This document shows positions 1-10,570 of a stretch of DNA of 15,766 nt, in pieces. Both the position numbers and the translations under genes were made by a program. How positions within the stretch are numbered: position 1 is the first letter of the stretch; every line of letters starts with the position of its first letter. This stretch comes from Funneliformis mosseae (taxonomy: Eukaryota; Glomeromycota; Glomeromycetes; Glomerales; Glomeraceae): positions 1-15,766 of the forward strand of contig CAJVPP010002224.1 in the NCBI GenBank assembly GCA_910592005.1, written 5' to 3'. The notes under the pieces are model-generated. The model was not told where the DNA came from. It worked only from the letters and a program-made list of their open reading frames with translations, and made no database searches.

Positions 1-93
1 TTAAAAAATATGTTTATTTACTATTTGAGCATTTATTTTAATGTAGTACTATAAATTTATTAGAAGTTGCTTAATTTTGGATACTTAGTAATG

Positions 94-127
94 TTAGGGG
101 TTACTTATTTTTAGGGGTTGCTTATTT
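94..127. repeat. 17-bp tandem duplication
   Basis: Two adjacent 17-bp units, TTAGGGGTTACTTATTT (94-110) and TTAGGGGTTGCTTATTT (111-127), differ at one base. A weaker third relative lies just upstream at about 62-78 (AAGTTGCTTAATTTT). The G-run makes it stand out in an otherwise G-poor stretch. Function is unknown. Confidence 0.8.
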
Positions 128-608
128 TCAGAAGAATATGGTATATACCTAAATTATATGATATATATATTTGTCACTGATATCATATTCCTTCACTTTT
201 AGTTTATTATTATTTATTTTAAAGACTTAAAATTTTTTAGTGAAAAATTATTATTTATTATATCTTATTTATCATATAGTTATCATATAAATAATTTTTT
301 AATTTTTTAATAACAGCAAAATAATGTTATATTACCTAATCTGTGTATAATATACCTGTATATAAATAAAAATTACCAATTTAATAATTATCTAATTAAA
401 AGTTTTCTTATATTTTATAATTATATGTAAAATATATATAATTATAACAATTTCTGTCTTATTATTATTTATTATTAATTCTTTTTAATATTAATAATTC
501 AAAATAAATATAAATCTTCTTATTGTTCATTTTTTAATATTTTTATTAACATATATTTATAAAAAAATAATTTTTTCAAAACTTGAAATATTATATTATA
601 AAATCATA

Positions 609-758
609 TACTGTCTACCCTTAATATAGTGAATTTTGATATAATGAATCATATGATGCTTGACCAATCAAATATGTCAATTTTCCCTTTCTATAATAAG
701 TGACCAATCAAATTCTTCAAATTCTTTTCTAATTTACTATAACAAAGTTAAGATACAG
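609..758. mobile_element. Degenerate MITE-like relic, related to the MITE at 12159-12328
   Basis: The left end, after TA at 609-610, reads CTGTCTACCCTTAATATAGT and continues GAATTTTGATATAATGAA. This matches, with a few substitutions, one terminus of the intact MITE downstream (CAGTCAACTCTTGATATAGT, then GAACTTTTGATATAATGAA). The right end at about 737-758 (CTATAACAAAGTTAAGATAC, then AG) resembles the opposite inverted repeat with small indels. Inside are two exact copies of TGACCAATCAAAT at 661-673 and 701-713. It looks like an old non-autonomous Tc1/mariner-type insertion. The left end is the convincing part; the right boundary is approximate. Confidence 0.45.
661..713. repeat. Pair of 13-bp direct repeats with CCAAT core
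   Basis: TGACCAATCAAAT occurs exactly at 661-673 and again at 701-713, 40 bp apart, inside the degenerate MITE-like relic. The CCAAT pentamer could bind a CCAAT-box factor, but nothing else here suggests a promoter. Confidence 0.7.
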
Positions 759-782
759 AATAGCTATTTTGCTATATTAAAT

Positions 783-912
783 ATAAAAAAAAAGAAAACT
801 ACTAAAAAATTTTTTTATTTTATAAGCTAAAAATTATTTATTTTAATAAAATAAATTCAAATTTAATAATAATTTAAAAAAATTTTTTTAATAGTTTTTT
901 TCTTTCTACTAC
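783..912. repeat. Imperfect AT fold-back (inverted repeat)
   Basis: The left arm (about 788-822: A-run, then GAAAACTACTAAAAAATTTTT) is an imperfect inverted copy of the right arm (about 880-912: AAATTTTTTTAATAG, then a T-run and CTTT). The centre (about 836-856) is itself A/T palindromic. It could be a small fold-back element or simply low-complexity DNA with chance symmetry. Confidence 0.35.
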
Positions 913-1629
913 AAAGCGTTTATATTATTATTTTTATAAAATAAACTTTTTTTCAATAATTTATATTTTGTATTAAATATTATTTTAAGAAAAGTATTTC
1001 TAATTTTAATTTACTTAATTGATTTTAAAATCTAACTTTAAAGTAAATGCTATTTTTATTACAAATTATTTAGTATTTATAAATTAATTAGTAAACAATA
1101 TATATAATTATACATATAATTAGTCTAAATGAAGTGTAGGACTAACGAATAAATATCCTAGTATCTGCCTGCTCAATAATTAAGTTGATGTTGATTGGCT
1201 TTTTAATTGCATAAAATCCTAGATAAAGCAAATATCAGTATGAATTTTTTTAATTCAGATTGTTTCAGATTTAACAATGGTTTTCGTTTTCCTAGTATAC
1301 GAAATATATAATATGTAATTTATTATATCAGAAAGAAATAAAAATTTTATTATTTCTGCTTTTGGTTAATATACAATTTATAATATTACTTTACAAAGTA
1401 TCACTTAGATTATTTAATAGGCAAATTTGTCTACAATCTTAAAAAAAAAAGTATAAATTTTAATTAATATATATTTAATCAATTTTAATAAAAATTTCTT
1501 TAAAATTCATGTATTTACAAACTAATTGAATCGCTTTACTACTAATAAATTATAATAAAAATTGTAAATAAATTTTATTATGATTAATATTGCTAAAAGT
1601 CAATTTCAAATATATAAGTTTTAGCTTAT

Positions 1630-1920
1630 AATCTTGACAACGAACCGATAATGATGACGTTAAATGATAGGGGTAATTTATAGCTGACTAAACACTAACT
1701 TATCCATTAACGTCAAATATTTCCAACCATCTGTTCGATCGACAAGAGTGATGCGTCAATGACGCGTTGACAACAAAATTCGCGTGATGTCACAGGAGAA
1801 TTCCCTATTTGAAAAGGTTTCGAACCTTCTGATCATTTTGTATTGATTGTAGTTAGGTATACGAATCTTTCTTGAGAATTTGAAAAAAATTTTTCTTTTT
1901 CTTTTTCCAGCACCCCATGT
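1630..1920. promoter_or_regulatory. Less AT-rich island with bZIP/CRE-like palindromes; possible orphan promoter
   Basis: This segment contains several CRE/AP-1-like sites: TGACGTTA (1655-1662), TGACTAA (1685-1691), TAACGTCA (1708-1715), the interrupted palindrome GCGTCA-A-TGACGC (1753-1765) and TGATGTCA (1785-1792). The inverted repeat AAGGTT-TCG-AACCTT follows at 1814-1828. A plausible intron comes next, with donor GTATAC at 1857 and acceptor TTTTTCCAG ending at 1910, then CACCCCATGTAATCG. The arrangement looks like a promoter, a 5' leader and a leader intron. However, the first ATG is followed at once by TAA and no ORF follows, so it may drive a non-coding RNA or be the remnant of a lost gene. 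CRE-type sites are bound by bZIP factors in fungi; their use here is inference. Confidence 0.35.
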
Positions 1921-2533
1921 AATCGAAGAAATTTTAAGTTAACCCACTTTAAAAGTCATAAATGTTAGAATGTTTAATGTTCAAAAAAATTTTTTGATAT
2001 ATTAATAATGAATTTTGTATATTATGTTGTACCCTCATAATCCAAAAATTATAAAAATTATACTATTATTTTTGTTTTTTTTTTCCCTAATGTAGTGAAA
2101 AAAAGGTTTGAAGGCGATTAATAAATAAATAAATAAATAAATTCAACAACGCCCGTTAAAATATCCTTGCAAAAAAAAATAAAATAAAAAGACGTGACCA
2201 AATACATTTTTTCTATATAATACAATAATATCCTAAATCGAATCTTTTGTTATCATTCTATCTGCCATTGACCAAAAAACTTTAAATGACATTATATTGT
2301 ACATTCATGATAAAAATAATAAAAAAAATAATAATAATAAAATATTTGTTTTATCAAACGCAATCACGCCCTTATTAAAATACAACCTGTTCTTCTTCTG
2401 GATCAATTTTTTTTTTTTTTAAAAAAAAAAAGATAGTGGAGAATATACATGATTTTTGTAAAGAATTTCTCTATAATAAACATGAATCTGTTCAATAGAT
2501 GTAAAAATTACTCTCGATATTGATCTAATACGA
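1921..2533. other. AT-rich intergenic DNA 3' of the kinase gene
   Basis: No coding frame of note. It holds an (AATA)n microsatellite at about 2120-2142, an (AAT)n-like tract at about 2312-2342 and an abutting T-run/A-run at about 2407-2430. The part next to 2534 should include the 3' UTR of the minus-strand kinase gene. Confidence 0.6.
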
Positions 2534-5169
<2,636 letters not shown>

Positions 5170-5373
5170 TTGATCACACACCGAAGCTCAATACAAAGTA
5201 AGTTACTCGAATCGGGACGTATAGTTGGCAATAGGCAGTTAATTAGAAGATTGAGTCAGTAGATGATGAATTTTCGATCTCATTTATTGATTGTGATATT
5301 CGAATTGTCCATAACCTGAGCCACAAACGTATTTGAATGGTTCCTTTGATCACACGTGATATAAATTGATTTA

Positions 5374-5410
<37 letters not shown>

Positions 5411-5419
5411 ATTCAGAAA
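5170..5419. promoter_or_regulatory. Divergent intergenic region between the kinase and eIF3g
   Basis: About 250 bp separate the kinase ATG (5169, minus) from the eIF3g split start (5420, plus), so both promoters must lie here. The most obvious feature is a homopolymer: T8 followed by A27 (5381-5407) directly upstream of the eIF3g start. Poly(dA:dT) tracts commonly keep fungal promoters free of nucleosomes. CAGTTAATTAGAAGATT at 5236-5252 recurs with 15 of 17 identical bases in the other divergent region (8916-8932). No clear TATA box was identified. Confidence 0.55.
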
Positions 5420-6772
5420 ATGTAAGAAATCGTGCAACATTGTTATTTCGTTTAAAATACCAAATAATAACCAATCTTCTTTCGTTATAACAAAAAAATA
5501 GGAACGCGACAAAATCAAGCTGGGCCGATGAAGTCGGCGAAGAATTTGGTAAAGTCCTGAATTCTTAAAAATTAGGTTCTTTGATCTAATCGAAATTAAC
5601 CGCGTTGTATTGTATTAGATCTTCCAATTGAAACTTTTACCGACGAAAATGGTATCAAAACGATACTTGAATACAAAACAAACGATGACGGAAAAAAAGT
5701 GAAAGTATGTTGAAACGTTATTTGTTATCCTTAACAAATCGTGATTTTTTTCTAAGTTATTCTATTTAAAAGGTTACTAGAAAGATCAAGAAAACCTTGA
5801 TTAAAGAATGTGTTAATAAAGCCGTTGCCGAGAGAAAGGTAATTTAACATAACCCTTAATAAGTCTTCAGCTTCATTTGTTCTTGACGTACTTTTTTAAA
5901 TTGTATTTTTAGAAATGGGCCAAATTTGGTGACGAGCGAGGAAAGAAAGTTGGTCCCGATCTGAGTACAACCAGCATTGGAGAACAAATATTCTTAAAAT
6001 TATCGTCCACCGGCAAAGTATGTATCGTAAGATTTTTTTATTGTTGTTATTTTTGATTTTTCAACAGCTTATTTAAATTTATATTCATTTAGCATTCGGA
6101 ATTAGCCGAAGAAAGCGATATAAATAAGAGAAAGGCAGCTTTAGTAGGGAAGAAAATTCTTTGCCGTATATGTAAAAGTGACCATTTTACTATTCAATGT
6201 CCTTATAAAGATACCCTTCAACCTTTGGATGAACTGGGCAAAGAACTAGAGGCCAATAAGGAAACTGGTAAGCTTTGATTTGATTTGGAAAATTTGATCA
6301 AGTTCTGGTCCAAATCTTTTTTAATTTATTTTTTTTTATTTTTATTAGCTCCAGCTAGTGAGCCAATAACGGCCGAAGCTTCCACAGGAGGAAAATATAT
6401 TCCTCCCAGTATGCGTGCTGGAGCTAAGCCGACAACTAGTGACTCATATAAAGAACGACGAGGTAATTTTTTTCTCAATTTTTTGTGAATTTTATTTTAA
6501 TTTATTTTAATTTTTTTTTTTTAATTCCAGACGATGCTACTATTCGTGTCACAAACTTATCGGAAGACACTACTGAGAATGACATTCATGATCTCTTCCG
6601 CCGTTTCGGTAATATTTCTCGTGTTTATCTCGCCCGTGATCGAGAAACGAATGCTTGTAAAGGATTTGCATTTGTCAGCTTTGGACATCGCGAGGATGCC
6701 TCCAAAGCATTACAAGCCATTAATGGTTACGGTTACGATAACTTGATTTTACGAGTGGAATGGGCCAAGTAA
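5420..6772 (+). CDS. TIF35: Eukaryotic translation initiation factor 3 subunit G (eIF3g / Tif35), 8 exons, 278 aa
   Basis: Exons: 5420-5421, 5502-5548, 5619-5704, 5773-5838, 5913-6017, 6093-6267, 6349-6462, 6531-6772; all introns are GT-AG and the phases agree. The start codon is split: AT at 5420-5421, intron 5422-5501, then G at 5502. No in-frame ATG lies upstream in either exon's open stretch. The protein begins MNATKSSWADEV, matching the family's SWADEV-type N-terminus. ILEYKTNDDGKKVKVTRK follows in the eIF3g N-terminal domain. The zinc knuckle is C126-x2-C129-x3-H133-x4-C138, then GGKYIPPSMR. A C-terminal RRM occupies about 201-277, with RNP2-like IRVTNL (203-208) and RNP1 KGFAFVSF (242-249), ending VEWAK. 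The length fits the yeast protein (about 274 aa). eIF3g is an RNA-binding eIF3 subunit acting in scanning and reinitiation. Confidence 0.95.
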
Positions 6773-7133
6773 ATAAGTTTTTTTTTTTTCCTTGCTTTTC
6801 ATGCTATGTTATCTCATTTAATTAATTTTGTCGTCATCATCATTTCATCATCATCATCATTGTAGGTCTTCTACCTCTTAATAAGTCATTATATAATTAA
6901 TTTTCACTTTTGGCAATAAAAATAATTTTTTAATTTTTTAATTCTTTTTTGTAATTAATCTTTTTTAAGAAAAAGAATATATATATATATATAATTATAT
7001 ATTAATATTATATTTGATATTATATTACAATTTTTTTTAAAATATTACGAGAATAAATTATTCCTTACCAAAAAAGGATAAATTATGAATGAATTATATT
7101 GTTATTAATGAATGAATAAGGTCTCAAATTGAC
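6773..7133. other. Convergent 3' intergenic region of eIF3g and the PER1-like gene
   Basis: Both genes end here. An AATAAA at 6915-6920 on the plus strand is a good polyadenylation signal for eIF3g. A CAT-repeat microsatellite lies at about 6835-6862 and a TA-rich tract at about 6978-7025. I did not find a canonical AATAAA for the minus-strand gene immediately after its stop. Confidence 0.6.
6915..6920 (+). terminator. Poly(A) signal of eIF3g
   Basis: AATAAA, 143 bases after the eIF3g stop codon, followed by U-rich sequence. Confidence 0.55.
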
Positions 7134-8159
7134 TTAATACCAATGTAAAAACTTTTCTAATTTAATATTGTTCGTTTTAAATTTCGTTCTATCTATTTTT
7201 TTCCCCTTACTTTCACGAAAACTTTCAATCCTTGCGTCTTCAAGTAAAAAATTATACCAATAAGCTATTAAATAGATAGTGCTTAAATGCCATAGGGCAT
7301 GAGCATCTACAATTCCCCACCAAGGAGGAAAATCAAAAATTTCCAGAGACATTGCTAATAAGATCAAAGTTACACATACGATAGGTTTCCAAGCATCATC
7401 AGGTCTTTTATACCAATGTGATATTGACCAACCAATCCACAATAAATTATTTAACATTCCAACTATAACATTTGCCAAAATATTATAACCATAATCAAAT
7501 TTTATAAAATGTAAATATGATACATGTGACACATATGCTGTCAAACAAATAAAGGCCCATAAAGTAGTTTGTTGAAGGTTACGTATTTGAAATATACGTA
7601 AAACTCCATAAAATAAAGAATATAAAATCGCAAGTCCAGCTGAATAATAATCCAATTTTTCTGTTAAAGGAAAATCCCTTGAATGATAAATAATTGACCA
7701 TATCCAACTATTTATACCAACGTAAGCATAAATCAAATAAAATTTTTTCATATAATAAGGATCTGGTAAACGTTTTAAAAGTGGTAGATAACGATAATGC
7801 ATATAGCCGTTTAATACGCTAAAAAGTACACTAGCAGGTTCTTGTATTCCCAGTAATCGATGAAAAGGCCATTTTCCATAATATTGATGAATTTCTTGAT
7901 TGGAATGTATAGCGTGATCGGTTATCTCGTGCATACAATTATATTTACACTCGTCTTCACAAGTCCAAGCAAAGAATCGTAAATGTAAAGGTAAGGTAGG
8001 ATTTTGTGAACATACTGTTGAGAGACACGTTTTAACACACGTCTGAAATTCTTCACTACGATCTCCTATTGAGGACAAAACTGGTGGTGAAGATATTATT
8101 AATAATAATATAATGGAAGAAAATAGGAACAATTTTGATTTTACAAGCATCGAAATCAT
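7134..8159 (-). CDS. PER1: PER1/PGAP3-like GPI-anchor lipid-remodelling protein, single exon, 341 aa
   Basis: The reading frame runs upstream to 8330, but that extension starts at GTG and would bury the signal peptide. I therefore choose the ATG at 8157-8159; a second ATG follows at 8148-8150 (residue 4). Residues 5-30 form a hydrophobic signal sequence. A Cys-rich lumenal segment follows (C41, C45, C50, C67, C71, C75). About seven membrane segments run from about 140 to 305. The CREST-superfamily signatures are clear: YHSRDFPLTEKLDY, with H159, D162 and D170, and DAHALWH at 285-291. Yeast PER1 and human PGAP3 are ER/Golgi proteins needed to remove the sn-2 acyl chain from GPI anchors so that longer saturated chains can be installed. 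All key His/Asp residues appear intact. It has no intron, unlike its neighbours. Confidence 0.93.
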   Translation of the reverse strand: MISMLVKSKLFLFSSIILLLIISSPPVLSSIGDRSEEFQTCVKTCLSTVCSQNPTLPLHLRFFAWTCEDECKYNCMHEITDHAIHSNQEIHQYYGKWPFHRLLGIQEPASVLFSVLNGYMHYRYLPLLKRLPDPYYMKKFYLIYAYVGINSWIWSIIYHSRDFPLTEKLDYYSAGLAILYSLFYGVLRIFQIRNLQQTTLWAFICLTAYVSHVSYLHFIKFDYGYNILANVIVGMLNNLLWIGWSISHWYKRPDDAWKPIVCVTLILLAMSLEIFDFPPWWGIVDAHALWHLSTIYLIAYWYNFLLEDARIESFRESKGKKIDRTKFKTNNIKLEKFLHWY

Positions 8160-9083
8160 TTTTGATAAAAAAAGTTGAAATGGGTTCAACTTGAAAAAGT
8201 GACGATCGTAAATAAATGTAGGAACATATTTGTTACACGGTAGAGTTTGATATTCACAGTACATTAATATCTTATCTTCATTCGGAATAATTCCCAAAAC
8301 ATCAAATGAGGGTAATTTATAAATGAACACAAATTAAGGAAATTGATAACACATCGCAAATTGAAAACGATTTCATTCAGTAATTCATACTTTCACACAA
8401 AACTGAACTTGAATCTCATATTTCTGTAAATCGGGGTCTTTGTGAAGAGAGAACGAATTTTAGTGAAGAAATATTAAGAACCATTTTGATCTTCCCTAAT
8501 GCAAATAGAGAAAGTTACGAAAAACCATTCGCTGACTTAAATAGAGTTAGATTCCAATATATCTTTTTTCAAGGTTTCGTGTCATCAATGACGATTAATT
8601 AGGTAAAAATCAATGGTCGTTTTTCAATCATTTGTCATTAGAATAAAATTATTATTACTTTTTTGAAACATATGCAATGGAAAGTTAGTTTCTTACGGAG
8701 TTGCCTCCATATAGTTATAATCTCTTTTATAATGTCCAATAAAGTCAAAATTCTTAGTTTAATATGTCATTTGATCGGTGTTTCATAAAAAAAAAAAAAT
8801 TTCAAACGATTTATAAGTTTATTCAATAAAAGAATGGAAAACCGAAAAAGGTATTCTTAATGTTCACCTTGACTCAACAATGATTATTCGGTTCCAGGCA
8901 AAGACGGACAATCGACAGTTAATTACGAGATTTTATGATAAATGAAAATCCTTTTTGGGAAAGTTACCAGAATTTCCCTTAACGTTAATGGCAACTACAT
9001 ATTTGTTACATTTGTTACACGAGATAAAATCTGGCATACGGTAAAGATCGGAGATTTTTTTTTTTCCTTCCAAAAAAAAAAAA
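8160..9083. promoter_or_regulatory. Divergent intergenic region between the PER1-like and RNase P/MRP-like genes
   Basis: It must contain the promoters of both genes. The PER1 frame stays open to 8330 but is unlikely to be translated there. ACATATTTGTTACA occurs at about 8223-8236 and again at about 8997-9010, near the two gene starts. CAGTTAATTACGAGATT (8916-8932) resembles an element in the other divergent region. Short T- and A-runs (about 9055-9065 and 9072-9083) precede the plus-strand ATG. I see no gene inside. Confidence 0.5.
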
Positions 9084-9986
9084 ATGACCTCTCGTGATGC
9101 TTCAAATCGTCTTCAATTTCTTTGGAATGCATCACATACATTGCTATCAACTGTTCCTAGTCTTTCGGCTTTTTACATGCAACAATTTAACCAATTTGCC
9201 GGTGAAAAGGAATTGAATCTTGCCGAAGCTGTTAAACGAAAATATTGTAGCTATTGTGGCAGTATTTTCCTTCCAGGTTTAAACAGCCAGATTAGAATTG
9301 AAAAAAATAAAAGGAGAGAAAAAAGAAGAAAATTAGTAGTTGACAATGTTAATAATACTAATGATGGCAATAAAAAAGTGATTTCGGATCACGATTTAGT
9401 CGTACAACTTGAAGGTAATTTATTGTAATTTTCTTTGATAATGTTTTAAACGAATCAATTTTAGTGAACTTAATATTTTATAGAATCAAATGTATTCAAA
9501 CAAATTATGAATGAAAAAAGTCCTCGAGGAAAAAGACAAATAATTCACATTAATCCAAGATCAATTTCATTATCAAATAATCAAAAACAAACACATGTTA
9601 GACGTCAACAATATAAGAACCATATATCTTATATTTGTAATTCTTGTAATCGCGAAACAAGATTCGCTGGAAGTACCAAGAAAGTTATTAAACAGATTTC
9701 AAGTCCTAGCGATGATAAACAACGAAAAGAGGAACATCCCTTTAATGTCACCACACCGATTATTCCCCAAGTTTCCAATTTGTATAAAACATCAACATCA
9801 ACAAATTCATTTATATCAGCTCAAGATAAGCTTCCACAATATAAGACAAAAAATACAAAGAAAAAACAAAAGAAAATGCAACTTCAACAGTTACTGGCCA
9901 AGGAAAAAAGGAAAGGCTCTGGAAAAGATGATTTTAACGATTCTTCGGATGGGTTGAACTTGTCAAATTTTTTGTCCGCACTATAA
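9084..9986 (+). CDS. RNase P/MRP zinc-binding subunit of the Rpr2/Snm1/Rpp21 family (C18orf21-like), 2 exons, 277 aa
   Basis: Exons 9084-9414 and 9484-9986; the GT-AG intron of 69 bp is in phase 1. Residues 9-70 show the Rpr2/Rpp21/Snm1 pattern: an N-terminal helical stretch (RLQFLWNASHTLL), then the first zinc pair C55-x2-C58 in KYCSYCGSIFLPGL. A Lys-rich linker follows, then the second pair C162-x2-C165 in YICNSCNRET. These four Cys should form one zinc site. The C-terminal part is Ser/Lys-rich, with KKKQKKMQLQQLLAKEKRK and a final NLSNFLSAL. That tail layout resembles human C18orf21 (a basic helix, then NFLSSL near the end), which from memory has been linked to RNase MRP. It therefore probably belongs to RNase MRP or P in the nucleolus (rRNA or tRNA precursor processing); assignment to one particle is inference. 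Confidence 0.78.
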
Positions 9987-10012
9987 TATAGTTGAATAAT
10001 TATAAAATTGTT

Positions 10013-10018
10013 AATAAA
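10013..10018 (+). terminator. Poly(A) signal of the RNase P/MRP-like gene
   Basis: AATAAA, 27 bases after the stop codon at 9986, in an AT-rich tail. Confidence 0.5.
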
Positions 10019-10069
10019 ATAAAAGATATACCAAATAGGATGAATTATTAGAGCCTACCAAACAAAGAG

Positions 10070-10570
10070 ATTGATCTTCTTTTCCCTCAGCATCTTCCTT
10101 ATTTCGCTATGGCGGATATATTTGTTGTTCCGGGGTTGTAGCTTTATTCTAAAATTTCACATAGATACCTTTAGTGTTACTCTATATGTCATGCTTCGCT
10201 TCTTGTGTTGTTGACATTACTTACCTTCTTGTTGTCATCATACGAATCAGAGTTTCCTTTTCCCATAGAATCTTGAACGTTTCTAGCACTTCCTTGGGTC
10301 GAAATTGTTATAGCATTACCTTGAATTTCATTGCCACACCAAACACTTTGGATGTTAATCTCGGTATTCGTCACTCATGTTAAGTTTTCGCAAATATCTC
10401 CAATTCTTTGCCAAATGGTAATCAGATCGTGTGCCCTTAAAAAAGAAAAAAAAGAATAGAGGTAATTAATGTTCCCAATCATAATGATGTTACTGATTTT
10501 CACCTCGTAACTACGTCGGTTCGGCACGTAGCCTTCAACAACAGACAAGAGCGTAGGTTACCTGATGCCC
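10070..10570 (-). pseudogene. Unrecognised small gene or gene remnant on the minus strand
   Basis: Several splice-like signals and open frames line up on the minus strand. A frame starting near 10560 (VVEGYVPNRRSYE) reaches a donor-like GAG|GTGAAA near 10504. A strong pyrimidine tract ends in TTTTTTAAG at about 10438. After it the frame reads AHDLITIWQRIGDICENLT, meets an in-frame TGA, and continues as VTNTEINIQSVWCGNEIQG on to YDDNKK. There an ideal donor, GTAAGT (about 10225), can be joined to an acceptor TTTTAG, giving NKATTPEQQIYPP and a stop. Spliced another way, the middle exon reads GTRSDYHLAKNWRYLRKL and stops later. I do not recognise the protein. Either the TGA marks a pseudogene or the exon structure is different. 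Confidence 0.3.

Larger units (their letters stand above)
1..1620. other. AT-rich intergenic DNA without a recognisable gene
   Basis: Both strands are dominated by A/T runs and frequent stop codons, and no ORF resembling a protein is visible. Sub-features listed separately are a 17-bp tandem duplication, a degenerate MITE-like relic and an AT fold-back. The rest (for example 130-600 and 920-1620) shows only low-complexity A/T sequence in which I see no gene or RNA signal. Confidence 0.7.

Noticed and set aside
1650..1690. C/D box snoRNA (ATGATGA at 1651 and CTGA at 1684)
   Set aside because: The boxes are only about 26 bases apart, there is no terminal stem, and such short motifs are frequent in this DNA.
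1814..1828. tRNA B-box (GGTTTCGAACC)
   Set aside because: It has an extra T compared with GGTTCGANTCC, and there is no A-box or cloverleaf around it. It is better described as an inverted repeat.
5243..5518. Minus-strand ORF of 91 codons across the eIF3g promoter
   Set aside because: It reads through a poly-A/T tract as poly-Phe, is antisense to eIF3g exons 1-2 and has no recognisable features.
6534..6746. Plus-strand ORF of 70 codons inside the eIF3g RRM exon
   Set aside because: It is frame-shifted against a clear RRM and has no domain of its own.
9595..9957. Plus-strand ORF of 120 codons overlapping the second exon of the RNase P/MRP-like gene
   Set aside because: It lies in another frame and lacks the zinc cysteines and family motifs; it is a shadow.
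10174..10383. Plus-strand ORF of 69 codons
   Set aside because: It is antisense to the better supported minus-strand reading with splice sites, and its composition is like that of a shadow frame.
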